Of a DNA stretch of 36,461 nt, positions 8,605 to 16,176 are shown one piece after another. The notes under the pieces were generated by a model that was not told the origin of the DNA, did no database searches, and saw only the letters and a list, made by a program, of their open reading frames with translations. Numbering within the stretch: the stretch's first letter is position 1; every line of letters begins with the position of its first letter. The stretch comes from JANQRV01 sp964533785 (lineage in GTDB: Bacteria; Bacteroidota; Bacteroidia; Chitinophagales; Saprospiraceae). The translations under genes and the position numbers were made by a program. The stretch covers positions 1 to 36,461 of the forward strand of contig CAZHNG010000017.1 in the NCBI GenBank assembly GCA_964533785.1. The letters run 5' to 3'.

Positions 8605-8801
8605 ATTTCTTCAATTTTTGTGTTCTGTAATTTATACGATAACAAAACGATTAGGTAACGCGGTTGATGAATCTGCAGGGCTAATTTAACTTTAGGCTAA
8701 CACTTTGCGGGGACAACAAAAAAAAATAGAAAAAAAAGGGGACGTTTTCTCCCGCCAATACACATCATGATAAAGACATCAAAAACAAAAATGACTTAAT
8801 C

Positions 8802-9701
8802 ATGAAAAACAGTAATATCTTATTCATTTTCCTTTTGATCTTCATGATGTTTGGCCAACTGACCGGTCAACAAACCGGCGAAGTAAACTATGAACAATTA
8901 GGTATCAGCTTTACCATTCCCGATGGTTGGGTAGGTCAAGAATCAAATGGAGTTTATCTGATGGGGTCGAACAGCGTACCTGGATTTATTTTGTTGATGG
9001 TGCAAAGCTATCCGGATCTTGAAGCTATGAAAAAAGACCTGGAGGCCGGCTATTCTGAGGGTATTGGTACTAATCTCAACCCAACAAGTAAATTGGAAGA
9101 CCTGGGCAACGATGCCTTGGGTGCAGTTTATTCCGGCACGCTGGAAGGTCAACCGGCTAAGGGGTACATTATAGGAGCGCTGAACCCGCACGGACAAGAA
9201 GTTGGTATAATGGCAATAACAACCGCTCAGCAATATTCAGAAGCGCAACCGAATGCGGCTAAAGCCGTCTGGCGCAGTCTGAAGTTCTCAGAAATCAAGA
9301 CCGCCCCCATCGCACAACAATGGAAAGAAAAGTTGTCCAACGTCAAATTGACTTACATGGATTCCTACTATTCTTCTTCTTATACCGACGGCGGTATTTC
9401 CGGCGGTTACGAAACTAAAAATATTTTCGACCTGTGCGGTGCTGGTTATTTCAACTATTACGGTAGTGACAATATGAGTGCCGGTGGCGATTTTTCATCA
9501 GCCTATTCTAGCAATAGCAGCCGCGGCAGTGGCACCTGGGATGTCCTCATCGATGCTAACGGCGCTCCGGTACTCCAGCTACAATTCAACAATGGTCAAA
9601 CCTGGGAATACAATATTGAAATGAAAGAAAAAGAATTTTATATGAATGGGAAAAGATACTACCGTACCTGGTCAGGTGATTACGCACCTAATTGTAATTA
9701 A
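8802..9701 (+). CDS. Secreted two-domain protein, PsbP/DUF1795-like N-terminus
   Basis: Hypothetical exported protein of 299 residues with a signal peptide (residues 1 to about 22, ending GQLTGQ). The N-terminal half (about 28-165) begins YEQLGISFTIPDGWVGQ and contains DALGAVYSGTLEGQPAKGY, the pattern of PsbP/DcrB-like domains that bind small ligands or partner proteins. The C-terminal half (about 175-299) is rich in Ser, Gly and Tyr, contains IFDLCGAGYFNYYG and GSGTWDVLIDANGAPVLQL, and ends NGKRYYRTWSGDYAPNC. This resembles lipocalin-like stress domains where a glycine-serine loop links beta strands (inference). The ATG is followed directly by the signal peptide. A perfect palindrome lies 30 bases past the stop codon. 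I cannot name a function. Confidence 0.75.
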   Translation: MKNSNILFIFLLIFMMFGQLTGQQTGEVNYEQLGISFTIPDGWVGQESNGVYLMGSNSVPGFILLMVQSYPDLEAMKKDLEAGYSEGIGTNLNPTSKLEDLGNDALGAVYSGTLEGQPAKGYIIGALNPHGQEVGIMAITTAQQYSEAQPNAAKAVWRSLKFSEIKTAPIAQQWKEKLSNVKLTYMDSYYSSSYTDGGISGGYETKNIFDLCGAGYFNYYGSDNMSAGGDFSSAYSSNSSRGSGTWDVLIDANGAPVLQLQFNNGQTWEYNIEMKEKEFYMNGKRYYRTWSGDYAPNCN

Positions 9702-9730
9702 CTGAAGGAGAAAATGGCACAAATGGAACC

Positions 9731-9771
9731 CCGGAGGTGACACCTAGGTGTCACCTAGGTGTCACCTCCGG
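9731..9771. repeat. Perfect 41-base palindrome between convergent genes
   Basis: Two 20-base arms, CCGGAGGTGACACCTAGGTG and its exact reverse complement, are separated by a single T. Within it the 10-base palindrome CACCTAGGTG occurs twice (9741-9750 and 9752-9761). It lies between the 3' ends of the secreted protein and the AraC gene and could end transcription from both sides, although there is no T-tract. It may belong to a REP-type repeat family. Confidence 0.7.
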
Positions 9772-9783
9772 ATGATCTGAACA

Positions 9784-10659
9784 TCATTCGACCACCTGGT
9801 TCATATTTTTGCGGAATTCGCTTGGACTCATCCCCGTTACTAATTTGAAGTGTTTGTTGAAATGGGAAAGATTGTTAAAACCGCAGTCAAACCCGATCGC
9901 GGCAATGGTTTGGTGGTCTTTAGTCAATAAGTCACAAGCCTTGGAGATTCTGTATTCATTGACAAATTGCGTGAAAGTCTTTTTAGTCGCCTTTTTGAAG
10001 AAGCGGCAAAAGGCGGGTGTTGTCATACTTAATTCCTCGGAGATTTCGTCTAAGGAGATGACCCGGTGAAAATTTTCCTCTACGTATTGATAGACGATGC
10101 GCATGCGGTCCAGATCACTACTGTTTACTTCGATCGCAAAACCATTGGCATTTAACAGCTCGAATTCCTGGGATTTTGCGAGTTCTTCCAGGATCATGAG
10201 CAATTCGATCAACCGGTGAAAACGGTCTTTTTTTACCACGTCAACCAGTTTTTGGCCGATCTTATGTTTGGTCTCTCCGTGAAATACGATCCCTTTGCGG
10301 GATTTTTCGAATAATCTTTTAATGGTACCCATTTCAGGTTTTTCGAAGAACGCTTCTCCCAGAAAATCTTCTCTCATTTGAACGACAACTTCCGTATGTT
10401 TTTCTTTTACCGACGGCGAAAAACCCATGTGGGGCAGGTGAGGCCCCAGGAATATCAGTTCTCCATCTTTAAAGTAAGATAAATGCTGGCCAACCTGGCG
10501 CTTGCCCTGACCATTACTAATATAAACGATCTCGTATTCGGGATGAAAATGCCAGGATGCACTGTTTTCATCTTGATCACTAAATTGCATAATCTTAAAA
10601 GAATGTCCGAATCCAGGATTTACATTTTCAAGTCTCGGTTTACGTTCCTTCCATTCCAT
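9784..10659 (-). CDS. AraC family transcriptional regulator with cupin sensor domain
   Basis: DNA-binding regulator of 291 residues. The N-terminal cupin domain (about residues 15-110) includes HFHPEYEIVYI at 37-47, G-rich turns and FLGPHLPHMGF, the layout of AraC sensors that bind sugars or other small ligands. The C-terminal AraC domain (about 195-290) holds both helix-turn-helix motifs: ISLDEISEELSMTTPAFCRF and IAAIGFDCGFNNLSHFNKHF, followed by MSPSEFRK. The length is typical and the gene looks complete. Its target is not evident: the upstream neighbour is ribE on the same strand, separated by 224 bases, and the downstream neighbour is convergent. AraC/cupin regulators of this size often control sugar-uptake genes elsewhere in Bacteroidota genomes, but nothing here shows that. 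Confidence 0.93.
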   Translation of the reverse strand: MEWKERKPRLENVNPGFGHSFKIMQFSDQDENSASWHFHPEYEIVYISNGQGKRQVGQHLSYFKDGELIFLGPHLPHMGFSPSVKEKHTEVVVQMREDFLGEAFFEKPEMGTIKRLFEKSRKGIVFHGETKHKIGQKLVDVVKKDRFHRLIELLMILEELAKSQEFELLNANGFAIEVNSSDLDRMRIVYQYVEENFHRVISLDEISEELSMTTPAFCRFFKKATKKTFTQFVNEYRISKACDLLTKDHQTIAAIGFDCGFNNLSHFNKHFKLVTGMSPSEFRKNMNQVVE

Positions 10660-10883
10660 AGTTTAAGATATTGTTTATTGAACACTAACTACACAAAAGT
10701 GTAAGTTTAAGTTCAAAACTAAGTCCTTTTTTTGGGTAGACATTCGTCGTTTAGGACGAGGCGAATTGGGAAAAAGGGGACTAAATCCAAGATAAATGAG
10801 CCGAACAGATCTAAACTTAGTGCATTATTCGGAACTAAACAGGTTTACCCGAATAAAACACTTTAACATTCTTTCGTCTAATT

Positions 10884-11477
10884 TTACATTTTCTGGATAG
10901 CTATACTTCTGGCAATGTATTTTCCGATGATATCGAACTCCAGGTTGACCGTATCCCCTACTTTAATTTGGTTGAAATTGGTGTGCTCATAGGTATAGGG
11001 AATAATAGCGACCTTAAAAGTATCAGGGGTAGGTTCGACGAGGGTCAGGCTGACCCCGTTCACAGCTATAGAGCCTTTATCCACCAGTAAATGGGCTTGT
11101 TCTTTAGGGTAATGAAATTGAAAATACCAGCTGCCTTCCAAGGTTTGGACGTCAATGCACCGGGCAGTCGAATCAACATGTCCCTGAACCATATGTCCAT
11201 CCAGCCGTGCGTTCATTTGCATGGCTCGTTCAAGGTTGACAAAATCGCTGACCTTAAGGTCCCCCAAATTGGACCGGTCGAGTGTTTCCTGAATAGCCGC
11301 TACGGTATGGGTTTGGCCAATTTGCTGAATGACCGTAAGGCAAACTCCGTTATGTGCCAGACTTTGGTCAATTTTCAATTGATCTGAAATCTCGGATTCC
11401 ATGGTAATCAATAAATTACTGCCTTCTTTTTCAAGTTGTTTTACCTTTCCGAGCGATTCAATGATGCCTGTGAACAT
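10884..11477 (-). CDS. ribE: Riboflavin synthase, alpha subunit
   Basis: This enzyme catalyses dismutation of two 6,7-dimethyl-8-ribityllumazine molecules to riboflavin, the final step of vitamin B2 synthesis. At 197 residues it has the normal family length. It shows the diagnostic N-terminus MFTGIIESLGKV and two tandem lumazine-binding barrels. The first ends with the HNGVCLTV and NLERAMQMNARLDGHMVQGH stretches (residues about 42-100). The second contains KGSIAVNGVSLTLV and ends with YTYEHTNFNQIKVGDTVNLEFDIIGKYIAR. The gene stands alone rather than in a rib operon and is divergent from the SNF2 helicase. I looked for an FMN riboswitch in the 84-base upstream gap and saw none; the gap is too short and AT-rich. 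Confidence 0.97.
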   Translation of the reverse strand: MFTGIIESLGKVKQLEKEGSNLLITMESEISDQLKIDQSLAHNGVCLTVIQQIGQTHTVAAIQETLDRSNLGDLKVSDFVNLERAMQMNARLDGHMVQGHVDSTARCIDVQTLEGSWYFQFHYPKEQAHLLVDKGSIAVNGVSLTLVEPTPDTFKVAIIPYTYEHTNFNQIKVGDTVNLEFDIIGKYIARSIAIQKM

Positions 11478-11507
11478 AAATTTAATGATAAGTTTATGTT
11501 TAATCCT

Positions 11508-11515
11508 TAATTTTG
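11508..11515 (+). promoter_or_regulatory. Candidate -7 element (TAATTTTG) for the SNF2 helicase gene
   Basis: TAATTTTG matches TAnnTTTG, about 50 bases before the TTG start at 11562. It lies within the predicted leader of the divergent ribE gene, so the two transcripts may overlap at their 5' ends. No -33 element is clear. Confidence 0.35.
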
Positions 11516-11541
11516 TTGTTCCTGCTGTTTTTTAATTTATA

Positions 11542-11549
11542 CAAACATA
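11542..11549 (-). promoter_or_regulatory. Candidate -7 element (TATGTTTG) for ribE
   Basis: The minus strand reads TATGTTTG, a full TAnnTTTG match about 65 bases upstream of the ribE ATG. It lies just upstream of the helicase start codon on the other strand. Confidence 0.4.
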
Positions 11550-11561
11550 GAAAACAAAAAA

Positions 11562-14546
11562 TTGGTAGATAGTTCAGTGTCTGTGAAAGCGAAGAAAGAA
11601 AAACCGTACGACATAGTATACAATATTTATGAGTTTACAACAGATTTTTACCTGTTGAATGCGTATGTTGTCAGTAAGGACAATAGCGGTTATTTTGCCC
11701 ATATTAAGCAAAAGGCTACCAAATCTACCATCCAGGCCTATGGTTTGGAGTTGGAACCAGTTAAGGAACGTTTATTTGAGATCAATGACCTTTTGCAACC
11801 TCAGGAAGTTGCCAGGAAATTTAAGCCGGCGCGCCGGAAAAAATTTAAATTGGAGGATCTGCTCAAAGACCGGGATGTTTCCAGATCGATTAAACGGTAT
11901 ACCCACCGGTTGATCAATGAATCCCTTTCGCTCATTGTCAACCATGATCTTCCCGTAAGCTGGGACGTAGAACGGAAGGTGTTGGTTAAAGATTTTATGA
12001 TGGGTGTTCACAAGAAGCCGCTGCGACCTCATCTTTTTTTTAAAAAAACGGAAGAGAATGTAAAATACCGTTTTCGTTTGAGTGATGAAACAGGAAGGTG
12101 GGCTATACACCAAAGAGAAGTAATACCCATTACCAATCATCCCGCCTGGGTCTTCGTCGATTTTACCTTGCACCGCATTGATCATGTCAATGGGAATATG
12201 GTTAAACCCTTTCAAAAAAAGACCGAAGTTATTATTCCCAACTCTTACGTCAAAAGCTATTTTGAAAAATTCATATTGAAAGTAGCTTCTAAGGTGGACA
12301 TTGACGTGCAAGGTTTTGATCTGTTGGAAATGGATCAGCTTTACGGTTGTGAGTTACATTTGGTCAATGATTTTATGGTAGGCCAGTGGGGTATCTTTCC
12401 AAAAATGATCTATCACAATACTACTTTTGGGTGGAATGAAAAAGAAGACCAAAAGACCAGCCTGAATTTTTCTGACGATGACAATGTCGAGATCGTAAAG
12501 ATCATCAGAGACCGTCGGGGAGAGAAGACCTGGATAGATAAACTGTCTGAACTCGGATTAACACAAAAAGAAGGAAAAGTTTTTGTCGCTAAGAGAGAAG
12601 AAGAACGCAATGCTCAGGAAAAGAAAGGGGGGCTGGATGAGTTTGAATTGTATCATTGGTTAATGGACAACAAAGCGCGACTGGAAAAAGCAGGATTCGT
12701 TGTGAAAAATCCGGTGTTTGAGGAAAAACCATTGACGCTTAACAAAGCGGAATTAAATATAGGGCTTAACCAGGGTAATGACTGGTTTGACTTACACGGT
12801 GAGGTCGTTATCGGTGAGTTTAAAATACCCTTTGTCGATTTTGCCAAACACATTAGAGACAATAACCGCTTTTTTCTTTTGCCCAACGGCCAACTTTTTA
12901 TCATCCCAATGGAGTGGATGAAGAAATATGAATCGCTATTCAAGTTTGGGAAAAAGCAAAGCGGTAAATTGCAATTGGCTAAAAGCCAGTTCACTTTATT
13001 GAATGAGATCGAAGGCTTGTCCACGGAGATAGAAGTAGATCCGGAAGAAGATTTTGAATTTGAAGTTTCGGAAAAGCTGAAGGCGACGTTAAGGCCTTAT
13101 CAGTACGAAGGAGTAAAGTGGCTGGTAAGGCACAACCTGAACGAATTAGGGGCTTGTCTTGCCGATGATATGGGCTTGGGTAAAACCTTACAAACCATAG
13201 CCGTATTACTCTTTGCTAAAGAGAATCGTGTTGCAAAAACAGCCCCAGACCATTCCAAGAACGGCCAACAACTTGATCTTTTTCAACCCACGGAAGATTC
13301 CGAATGGTTGAACGCTTTAAATGCGCTTATCATCTTGCCCGCTTCGTTGGTATTTAACTGGGAAAAGGAGATCAAACAATTTGCGCCGAGTTTATCGGTT
13401 TACAGCCATACCGGTTCGCGCCGGCATAAAGACACGCGGATCATCAGTCGCTTCGATGTGATCCTTACGACCTACCAGACCGTACTGAGGGATATCGAGC
13501 TGATGAGTAAACTGGAATACGAATACATCGTGCTGGATGAAAGCCAGCAAATCAAGAACAAAGACAGTAAGATCTTCAAATCGATCAACCGACTGCTCTC
13601 CCGCCACAAAATATCATTGAGTGGCACCCCGATTGAAAATTCTCTTTCTGACCTCTGGGCGCAAATGCACTTTATCAATCCCAATTTATTGGGCGGTTAC
13701 TCTTTTTTCAAACGCGAATTCATTGTCCCCATCGAGCGCAAGCAGGATGAAGAAAAAAAAGCCCGTTTAAGCAACCTGGTAGAACCTTACCTTTTGCGCA
13801 GGACCAAAGAAGAGGTCGCCAAAGATCTCCCGCCCCTTACGGTTAGGGTATTTTACTCCGAAATGAGCCGTGAACAAAAGAAAATTTACGACAAAGAAAA
13901 GTCCGCTGCCAGGAACTACCTGCTCGAGAATTTTGATGCAAAAGACGGAAAGTCTCACATGATGGTGATGCAATCGCTTACTAAATTGAGGCAATTGGCG
14001 AATCATCCGAAACTGATCTTCGACGCCTATGATAAGGATAGTTCCAAGTTTTTGGATGTCTGGGAACAGTGGGATGTAGTTAAACGGGGAGGTCATAAGG
14101 TACTTATGTTCAGTTCTTCCGTCAAGTTCTTGAATTTGTTTCGCAAAGAATTCACCAAAAAGAAGGAACCTTTTTCCTGGTTAACGGGAGATCTGAGCAG
14201 CAAGGAGCGGGAAAAGGAGATCTATAAATTTGAGAACAACGCCGAGATCAGTTCTTTTTTAATTTCCATTAAAGCAGGTGGAACGGGACTGAATTTAGTG
14301 GGAGCGGATTATGTTTTCATTCTGGATCCTTGGTGGAACCCTTTCATTGAACAACAGGCTATCGCCCGCGCTCACCGTATCGGCCAGGACAAGAGCGTGA
14401 TCGCTTTCAAATTCATTACTAAAGATACGATCGAAGAGAAGATCCTGCGGCTTCAAAGAAAGAAGACCAAACTCGCCAATGATATTATCGAGCGGGTAGG
14501 GAAAGCTTCATTCTCTAAGACGGAATTAGAGTATCTTTTAGATTGA
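11562..14546 (+). CDS. SNF2-family DEAD/DEAH-box helicase (Swi2/Snf2-like ATPase)
   Basis: Large ATPase of 994 residues. The SNF2 core occupies the C-terminal half: PYQYEGVKWL opens the domain, motif I DDMGLGKT is at residues 535-542, motif II is DESQ at 659-662 (the variant usual in bacterial SNF2 proteins in place of DEAH), motif III SGTP starts at 687, and motifs V-VI run from SIKAGGTGLNLVGADYV to ARAHRIGQ near 942. The protein ends with the usual IEEKI and basic region. The N-terminal half of about 520 residues is lysine-rich and has no motif I recognise; bacterial SNF2 proteins often carry SWIM or DUF-type domains there, but no CxCx(n)CxH zinc site is visible. There is no in-frame ATG until deep inside the protein, so TTG at 11562 is the likely start (GTG at 11577 or 11583 is possible). 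Probably remodels protein-DNA complexes or aids transcription; the substrate is unknown. Confidence 0.93.
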   Translation: MVDSSVSVKAKKEKPYDIVYNIYEFTTDFYLLNAYVVSKDNSGYFAHIKQKATKSTIQAYGLELEPVKERLFEINDLLQPQEVARKFKPARRKKFKLEDLLKDRDVSRSIKRYTHRLINESLSLIVNHDLPVSWDVERKVLVKDFMMGVHKKPLRPHLFFKKTEENVKYRFRLSDETGRWAIHQREVIPITNHPAWVFVDFTLHRIDHVNGNMVKPFQKKTEVIIPNSYVKSYFEKFILKVASKVDIDVQGFDLLEMDQLYGCELHLVNDFMVGQWGIFPKMIYHNTTFGWNEKEDQKTSLNFSDDDNVEIVKIIRDRRGEKTWIDKLSELGLTQKEGKVFVAKREEERNAQEKKGGLDEFELYHWLMDNKARLEKAGFVVKNPVFEEKPLTLNKAELNIGLNQGNDWFDLHGEVVIGEFKIPFVDFAKHIRDNNRFFLLPNGQLFIIPMEWMKKYESLFKFGKKQSGKLQLAKSQFTLLNEIEGLSTEIEVDPEEDFEFEVSEKLKATLRPYQYEGVKWLVRHNLNELGACLADDMGLGKTLQTIAVLLFAKENRVAKTAPDHSKNGQQLDLFQPTEDSEWLNALNALIILPASLVFNWEKEIKQFAPSLSVYSHTGSRRHKDTRIISRFDVILTTYQTVLRDIELMSKLEYEYIVLDESQQIKNKDSKIFKSINRLLSRHKISLSGTPIENSLSDLWAQMHFINPNLLGGYSFFKREFIVPIERKQDEEKKARLSNLVEPYLLRRTKEEVAKDLPPLTVRVFYSEMSREQKKIYDKEKSAARNYLLENFDAKDGKSHMMVMQSLTKLRQLANHPKLIFDAYDKDSSKFLDVWEQWDVVKRGGHKVLMFSSSVKFLNLFRKEFTKKKEPFSWLTGDLSSKEREKEIYKFENNAEISSFLISIKAGGTGLNLVGADYVFILDPWWNPFIEQQAIARAHRIGQDKSVIAFKFITKDTIEEKILRLQRKKTKLANDIIERVGKASFSKTELEYLLD

Positions 14547-14598
14547 GGGTTGGTTTAGTTTAGGAGTAGGTAAGAGGTGCGATGAAGTACCTAACTTT

Positions 14599-14614
14599 AA
14601 TAGACTTGTCTAAT
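14599..14614. repeat. 16-base palindrome at the 3' end of the LysR gene
   Basis: AATAGACTTGTCTAAT is a near-perfect palindrome covering the LysR stop codon. The same sequence with one change (AATAGACTGGTCTAAT) covers the stop codon of the small membrane protein at 15875-15890. The half-sites match the tips of the inverted-repeat element at 4538-4703. Confidence 0.55.
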
Positions 14615-15527
14615 ACTCTTCATACCACCCAAAGGCCTCTCGAATAATCCGTTCCTTTTCAGTTTTGATATGCTCCAGAAAAGCCAGTGCCACTGGTGAT
14701 AACTTTTTAGCATTTAGCCAGATGAGGTTCCAGTGCGTGATGATCGGCAATCCTTTCATCGGAATGATTTCCAGCTCCCCGTTCCGTATACCATTTTTAA
14801 TACCGATCAGCGGCATGATAGAATAGCCCAAACCGGCGATCACGGCTTGTTTAAGGGCTTCATTGGAGGTCAGTTCCATCTTTTTATAAGTGGGCAGATC
14901 GTTTTTTTTAATAAAGTTCTCCATCGCAGCACGGGTGGCGGAACCTTCCTCCCGGTACAGCAGGGGATACTCTTCAAAAATTTTTCGGATAGGCTTCTTT
15001 TTTTCCAGTTTCGTACTGCCAATGAGGTACAGTTTGTTGGGCATTAACGGTACCCTTTCGGTTTTCAATTGCTCAGGAATGACGGAAACCAGGGAAAAAT
15101 CAACTGCATTTTGCTCCAGGCTGTTCACTACGTAAGTCTTATTGGTTACATCCATATTGAGATCTACTCCTCTATGTTTTCGCATAAAGTCAGACAAAAA
15201 ATAGGGCATTACGTATTTTCCCGTTGAAGCAACGGAGATCTTCAATCGACCCGCCAATTCATTTTGATAAGCCATAGTCTTATAATTGATGGCTGCCACT
15301 TCCTGGAGTATTTTTTCCGCTGCCTCGGCAATTTCCTGTCCGAAATCAGTGATGTACAACTTTCTTCCCACCACTTCCGTAAGCGGGATGGAAAATTGAT
15401 CCTGAAATTTTTTTAGCTGAATGGATACGGCCGGTTGAGTAAGGGAAAGCTCTTCGGAAGCCTTCGTAATGCTTTGATTTTGAGCTATTTTGTGGAATAC
15501 ATTGAGTTGGTGCAAAGTATAATTCAT
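14610..15527 (-). CDS. LysR family transcriptional regulator (CbbR/CysB-like group)
   Basis: LysR-type regulator of 305 residues. The N-terminal winged helix-turn-helix (residues 1-60) reads LHQLNVFHKIAQNQSITKAS, then ELSLTQPAVSIQLKKFQDQF, the canonical LysR recognition helix. The effector-binding domain (about 90-295) begins GRLKISVASTGKYVMPYFL and includes YREEGSATRAAMENF and ELTSNEALKQAVIAGLGYSIMPL, features shared with CbbR and CysL regulators. It is divergent from the small membrane protein, and the SbtA bicarbonate transporter lies just beyond. LysR regulators of the CbbR/CmpR/CcmR group are known controllers of bicarbonate uptake, so this protein probably senses inorganic-carbon status and regulates that transporter (inference from family and neighbourhood). 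Confidence 0.93.
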   Translation of the reverse strand: MNYTLHQLNVFHKIAQNQSITKASEELSLTQPAVSIQLKKFQDQFSIPLTEVVGRKLYITDFGQEIAEAAEKILQEVAAINYKTMAYQNELAGRLKISVASTGKYVMPYFLSDFMRKHRGVDLNMDVTNKTYVVNSLEQNAVDFSLVSVIPEQLKTERVPLMPNKLYLIGSTKLEKKKPIRKIFEEYPLLYREEGSATRAAMENFIKKNDLPTYKKMELTSNEALKQAVIAGLGYSIMPLIGIKNGIRNGELEIIPMKGLPIITHWNLIWLNAKKLSPVALAFLEHIKTEKERIIREAFGWYEEY

Positions 15528-15534
15528 AAATTCG

Positions 15535-15556
15535 ATTTATGGATATGATTATAAAT
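15535..15556. promoter_or_regulatory. Dyad ATTTAT-N10-ATAAAT in the LysR divergent region
   Basis: Six-base inverted arms separated by ten bases lie right after the LysR start, in the 89 bases between the divergent starts. LysR regulators usually bind AT-rich dyads in this position, so this is a candidate autoregulatory operator. The spacing does not give the strict T-N11-A core, so the call is tentative. Confidence 0.35.
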
Positions 15557-15616
15557 ATAAATAAAAATTAATGGAAAAAATAGTCCACATTTGTGCCTGA
15601 ATTAAAAAAAGCTGTT

Positions 15617-15889
15617 ATGCCAAATATCTTAGAAGGTCATTATCAAAGAGATAAGGAGTTCTCAAGCCTAAAAGAACAAAAACGAATGGTTGCCATTGCT
15701 AAAGCTGATAGGTATCCAATCGGAGCCTTGCTTTTTTTTGCGATATGGGCTACTTTTTCCTATTGGAGTGGAGGGATGTTTTTGGATAAAATATTGCTTT
15801 GTGGTTTTATTGTCAATGCGTTGTTCTTATTAAGGGCGGCGGATCAAAAACGCCAGTCAAAAGAACATTCTAATAATAGACTGGTCTAA
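15617..15889 (+). CDS. Small two-helix membrane protein of unknown function
   Basis: Hypothetical protein of 90 residues from the ATG at 15617; a GTG at 15593 would add eight residues. The first 33 residues are hydrophilic and charged (RDKEFSSLKEQKRM). Two hydrophobic segments follow, at about residues 34-51 (YPIGALLFFAIWATFSYW) and 58-73 (KILLCGFIVNALFLL). The end is basic and polar and finishes NNRLV. I do not recognise a family. I prefer the ATG because a near-consensus -7 box (CACATTTG, about 15586-15593) overlaps the GTG. The gene lies between the divergent LysR regulator and the SbtA transporter, on the strand of the latter, so it could be a partner of either. It is not the PII-like SbtB known from cyanobacteria. 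Its stop codon lies inside a 16-base palindrome shared with the LysR 3' end. Confidence 0.6.
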   Translation: MPNILEGHYQRDKEFSSLKEQKRMVAIAKADRYPIGALLFFAIWATFSYWSGGMFLDKILLCGFIVNALFLLRAADQKRQSKEHSNNRLV

Positions 15890-15890
15890 T
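15875..15890. repeat. 16-base palindrome at the 3' end of the small membrane protein
   Basis: AATAGACTGGTCTAAT differs at one base from the palindrome at 14599-14614. It encodes the last residues (Asn-Arg-Leu-Val-stop). Together the two copies bracket the LysR/small-protein pair. Confidence 0.55.
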
Positions 15891-16005
15891 TTTTTAGATT
15901 AAAACTTTGGCGCTGGAAATAGGTTTTAACACACTCCATCAAAAACTTCTGGAAATCATAAGGTGATTTTGAATTAATAGCATTTGCAATTGAAGCTCTA
16001 AACAT
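15886..16005 (-). pseudogene. Short open frame, possible gene remnant
   Basis: On the minus strand a 39-codon frame starts at an ATG (16005) and ends at a TAG inside the palindrome. Its translation (ANAINSKSPYDFQKFLMEC in the middle) has a natural-looking amphipathic composition, better than most shadow frames. I cannot match it to a family. It overlaps the tail of the small membrane protein by four bases. It may be the truncated start of a lost gene or simply chance. Otherwise the 287 bases before sbtA hold nothing I can identify. Confidence 0.25.
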
Positions 16006-16176
16006 TTCGGATGACGCCTATGAAAGTACAGGCTATGAATAAAGAGTGCACGGCGGGAACTTAATAACCTGTTACGAATACATAACACAGACCTTTCTCG
16101 CAATTATCTTTCCTGGCGTCTTCAATCTGGGGTTTTCAATTTCCCAATCATATTTAAAACAAGAACTTTTGCAATA

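Noticed and set aside
11478..11561. Possible FMN riboswitch upstream of ribE
   Set aside because: The gap is only 84 AT-rich bases and has none of the conserved FMN-aptamer segments.
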